Source of the DNA: CAZYWA01 sp964650975 [NCBI: uncultured bacterium]
GTDB taxonomy: Bacteria; JADJOY01
Direction of reading: 5' to 3'
NCBI GenBank assembly: GCA_964650975.1
Contig: CAZYWA010000366.1
Coordinates: 1-8,129, forward strand
DNA: 8,129 nucleotides
The translations under genes and the position numbers were made by a program. Below the pieces are notes generated by a model that saw only the letters and a program-made list of their open reading frames with translations, did not search any database and was not told the DNA's origin. This document shows, piece by piece, positions 6,316 to 8,129 of the stretch (position 1 is the stretch's first letter; each line of letters starts with the position of its first letter).

Positions 6316-6344
6316 TTGACCGAGCCGTCCTCCCGACGCATCCT
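6316..6344 (+). promoter_or_regulatory. Possible sigma-70 type promoter for the beta-helix gene
   Basis: TTGACC (6316-6321) matches five of six bases of the -35 consensus. Seventeen bases later CATCCT (6339-6344) matches three of six of the -10 consensus. Transcription would begin near 6351, giving a leader of about 60 nt before the ATG at 6410. The -35 and spacing are good and the -10 is poor, so this is tentative. Confidence 0.3.
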
Positions 6345-6409
6345 GCGCGCGATTCACCTCGGTTTCCGGCCGAATCACCCACATCCGCCCCACGTCGGAG
6401 ATTTAAGTC

Positions 6410-8129
6410 ATGCGGAACAGGATCGCCATCGCCAGCTTCGCCCTCGCGGCGTGGGCCGGCTCTCTCACGATCGCCGCCGCGGCCACCATCACCGTGACCA
6501 GCACGGCCGACACTCCGGCCATGCCGAACGGCTTTTGCACGCTCCGCGAGGCGATCACCGCCGCCAACACCGACGCGGCCGTCGACGGATGCTCGGCCGG
6601 CAGCGGCGCCGACACGATCCTCATCCCGGGCGGGGTCTATACGCTCACCCGCGCGGGCGCGAACGAGAACGGCAACGTCACTGGCGATCTCGACATCTCG
6701 AGTGACGTGACTCTCGCCGGCGCCGGCAGCGCGCTGACGACCATCCGCGCGGGCACCTCGAGCGCCACGGCGATCGACCGGGTGATCCACATCGTCGGCA
6801 GTCCCACGGTGACGATCAGCGACGTCACCATCACCAACGGCCGTGCAGTCCTCGCGGCGCCCGCTCCTTCGGTGGGCTACGGCGGCGCCATTCTCATCGA
6901 CGGCGGCAACGTCACGATCGAGCGCACGGTGATCAGCAACTCGAGCTGCTCGGCGACCGGCTTCCCCTCCTTCTGCTACGGCGGCGGGATTTTCGTGGCG
7001 AGCGGAGCGCTCACTCTGGTGGACGCGCAGCTGCTCTCGAACCAGGCGAGCAGCGGCGGCGGTCTCGACCTCGACATCGGTACGGCGGTGCTGACCCGCA
7101 CCGTGATCCGCGGCAACACCACGCTGGGCTCCGGCGGCGGGATCACCACCGGCAGCCTCACCTCGCTCGAGCTTCACGAGAGCGCCGTGGTCGCCAACAC
7201 CGCCAACGACCAGCCTTGCATCGGCACGTGCAGCCCCGGCTCGCACGGCGGCGGCATCTGGAACTATGGCAACACGCTGCTCTCGAATTCGACCGTGGCG
7301 TCGAACCAGGCCTTCACCGGGTTCATCCCGCCGTCCTTGCCGAGCGGTGGAATCGGCGGCCCCGGCGTCCTGACCGCGACCGATTCGACGATCGCCCTCA
7401 ACCGGATGGACAGCGCGTTTCAAGGTGTCGGGACCGCGGATGGCGGCTCGGCCAGCTTCCACAACACGGTGCTCGCCGACCCGTGCGCGGGCAGCTCGTT
7501 CTCGAGCACCGGCTACAACATCGAGAACGGAAACACCTGCGGCCTCGATCAGCCGACCGATCTTCCGAACACCAGCCCGGGTGTCAACGCGACGCTGACC
7601 AACGTCGACGGGACCTGGGTGGTGGCGCTCTTGTCCGGCAGCGCGGCGATCGACTCCGGAGACAACTCCGCGTGTCCGCCCATCGACCAGCGCGGCGTGG
7701 CGCGGCCCTTCGACGGAGACGCCAACGGCTCGGCCATCTGCGACCGCGGCGCCTACGAGCTGCAGAGCGGCCCTGACCAGGACGGCGACGGCATCCCGGA
7801 TTCGGTCGACAACTGCCCGACGGTGGCCAACACCGATCAGACCGACACCGATCACGACGGGATCGGCGACGCGTGCGACACCTGCGAGGACGTGGACGGT
7901 GACGGCTACGGCAGTCCCGCGTCGGCGACATGCCCGCACCCCCAGCTCGACTGCAACGACAACAACCCGGCGGTGAACCCGGGCGCCGTCGAGATCCCGA
8001 ACAACGGCATCGACGACGACTGCAACCCGGCGACCCCCGCCGGCTGCCTCGGACCCGGGCCACAGCTGGCGGCGGCCGGCGGGCTCGAAGGCGGCCCGGC
8101 CGAGTCGCGGCAAGGGATGAGCGGATTCG
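6410..8129 (+). CDS. Exported beta-helix protein with CSLREA, choice-of-anchor Q, TSP3 and MopE-like modules (3' end cut off)
   Basis: An open frame of at least 573 residues that runs without a stop past the right edge. Start: ATG at 6410 with GGAG nine bases upstream. Signal peptide 1-24/25, cleaved after an Ala run. A CSLREA-type domain follows (CTLREAITAAN from C43, partner C61). The body (about 70-410) is a Gly-rich right-handed parallel beta-helix, with GGAI/GGGI turns at about 158, 191, 242 and 280. It ends in a choice-of-anchor Q signature: AIDSGD (413-418), DQRGVARP (426-433), CDRGAYE (444-450). Then come a thrombospondin type 3 Ca-binding repeat (456-490: DQDGDGIPDS, then DTDHDGIGDACD) and a MopE-like motif (about 494-540: DVDGDGYG, then DCNDNNPAVNPGA and GIDDDC). 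Such proteins are surface or secreted adhesins or polysaccharide-binding proteins. The anchoring tail expected after this point lies outside the window; the last 27 residues (GPGPQLAAAGG and onward) resemble a linker. A beta-helix lyase activity is possible but no catalytic residues stand out. Confidence 0.85.
   Translation, partial: MRNRIAIASFALAAWAGSLTIAAAATITVTSTADTPAMPNGFCTLREAITAANTDAAVDGCSAGSGADTILIPGGVYTLTRAGANENGNVTGDLDISSDVTLAGAGSALTTIRAGTSSATAIDRVIHIVGSPTVTISDVTITNGRAVLAAPAPSVGYGGAILIDGGNVTIERTVISNSSCSATGFPSFCYGGGIFVASGALTLVDAQLLSNQASSGGGLDLDIGTAVLTRTVIRGNTTLGSGGGITTGSLTSLELHESAVVANTANDQPCIGTCSPGSHGGGIWNYGNTLLSNSTVASNQAFTGFIPPSLPSGGIGGPGVLTATDSTIALNRMDSAFQGVGTADGGSASFHNTVLADPCAGSSFSSTGYNIENGNTCGLDQPTDLPNTSPGVNATLTNVDGTWVVALLSGSAAIDSGDNSACPPIDQRGVARPFDGDANGSAICDRGAYELQSGPDQDGDGIPDSVDNCPTVANTDQTDTDHDGIGDACDTCEDVDGDGYGSPASATCPHPQLDCNDNNPAVNPGAVEIPNNGIDDDCNPATPAGCLGPGPQLAAAGGLEGGPAESRQGMSGF

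Larger units (their letters stand above)
6110..6409. other. Divergent intergenic region between membrane-protein and beta-helix genes
   Basis: Three hundred bases lie between two divergently transcribed genes, so both promoters should be here. The short open frames that cross it (for example 6165-6497 plus) run out of frame into the beta-helix gene and have no protein character. The region contains an imperfect 47-base hairpin (6190-6236) with an internal direct repeat and a possible sigma-70 promoter near 6316; the remainder shows nothing I can name. Confidence 0.6.

Noticed and set aside
6122-8113. 663-codon minus-strand open frame opposite the beta-helix gene
   Set aside because: Its translation is low-complexity Arg/Val/Gly-rich, with no motifs, whereas the plus strand encodes recognisable CSLREA, anchor Q, TSP3 and MopE-like motifs.
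1-8129. CRISPR array, insertion sequence, phage, toxin-antitoxin or biosynthetic cluster
   Set aside because: No regularly spaced repeats, transposase motifs, terminal inverted repeats, phage genes, or enzyme sets for a specialised pathway are visible on either strand.

Overview
The window reads as a high-GC (visibly well over 60% G+C) bacterial chromosome segment, probably a metagenomic contig. Every gene product has an export signal or membrane segments, and the modules (CSLREA, choice-of-anchor Q, thrombospondin type 3, MopE-like, SBBP/kelch-like propeller) are common in Myxococcota, Acidobacteriota, Candidatus Eisenbacteria and similar environmental lineages. The taxon is an inference from protein style; no marker gene is present.

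Layout, left to right: (1) bases 1-110 carry a strong hairpin (21-62) and a smaller one (91-109) just past the end of the first gene. (2) 111-3542, minus strand: a 1143-residue secreted multidomain glycoside hydrolase with clear GH51 (alpha-L-arabinofuranosidase-type) catalytic signatures. It has an N-terminal concanavalin-like domain, a jelly-roll domain inserted inside the catalytic barrel, a fibronectin type III domain and a C-terminal beta-sandwich module. (3) 3543-4125: a 583-base divergent intergenic region with no convincing gene. It holds a perfect 16-bp dyad (3812-3827), a third copy of the half-site, a terminator-like hairpin with a short T run (3849-3875) and a possible sigma-54 core (3911-3924). 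(4) 4126-5508, plus strand: a 460-residue exported beta-propeller protein of about eight repeats. (5) 5540-6109, minus strand: a small membrane protein of unknown function, convergent with the previous gene across 31 bases. (6) 6110-6409: a 300-base divergent intergenic region with a long imperfect hairpin (6190-6236) containing a helically phased direct repeat. (7) 6410 to the right edge, plus strand: an exported right-handed beta-helix protein that starts with a CSLREA domain, continues through choice-of-anchor Q, thrombospondin type 3 and MopE-like motifs, and is cut by the window end.

The genes alternate strictly in strand (-,+,-,+), so each probably has its own promoter and there is no operon. 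Taken together the window looks like an envelope/secretome region: one polysaccharide-degrading enzyme and two large extracellular repeat proteins. No direct functional link between them is shown by the sequence. I found no tRNA, rRNA, CRISPR array, insertion sequence, or defence or toxin module. The most notable items are the domain-inserted GH51 enzyme and the structured regulatory DNA in the two divergent intergenic regions.
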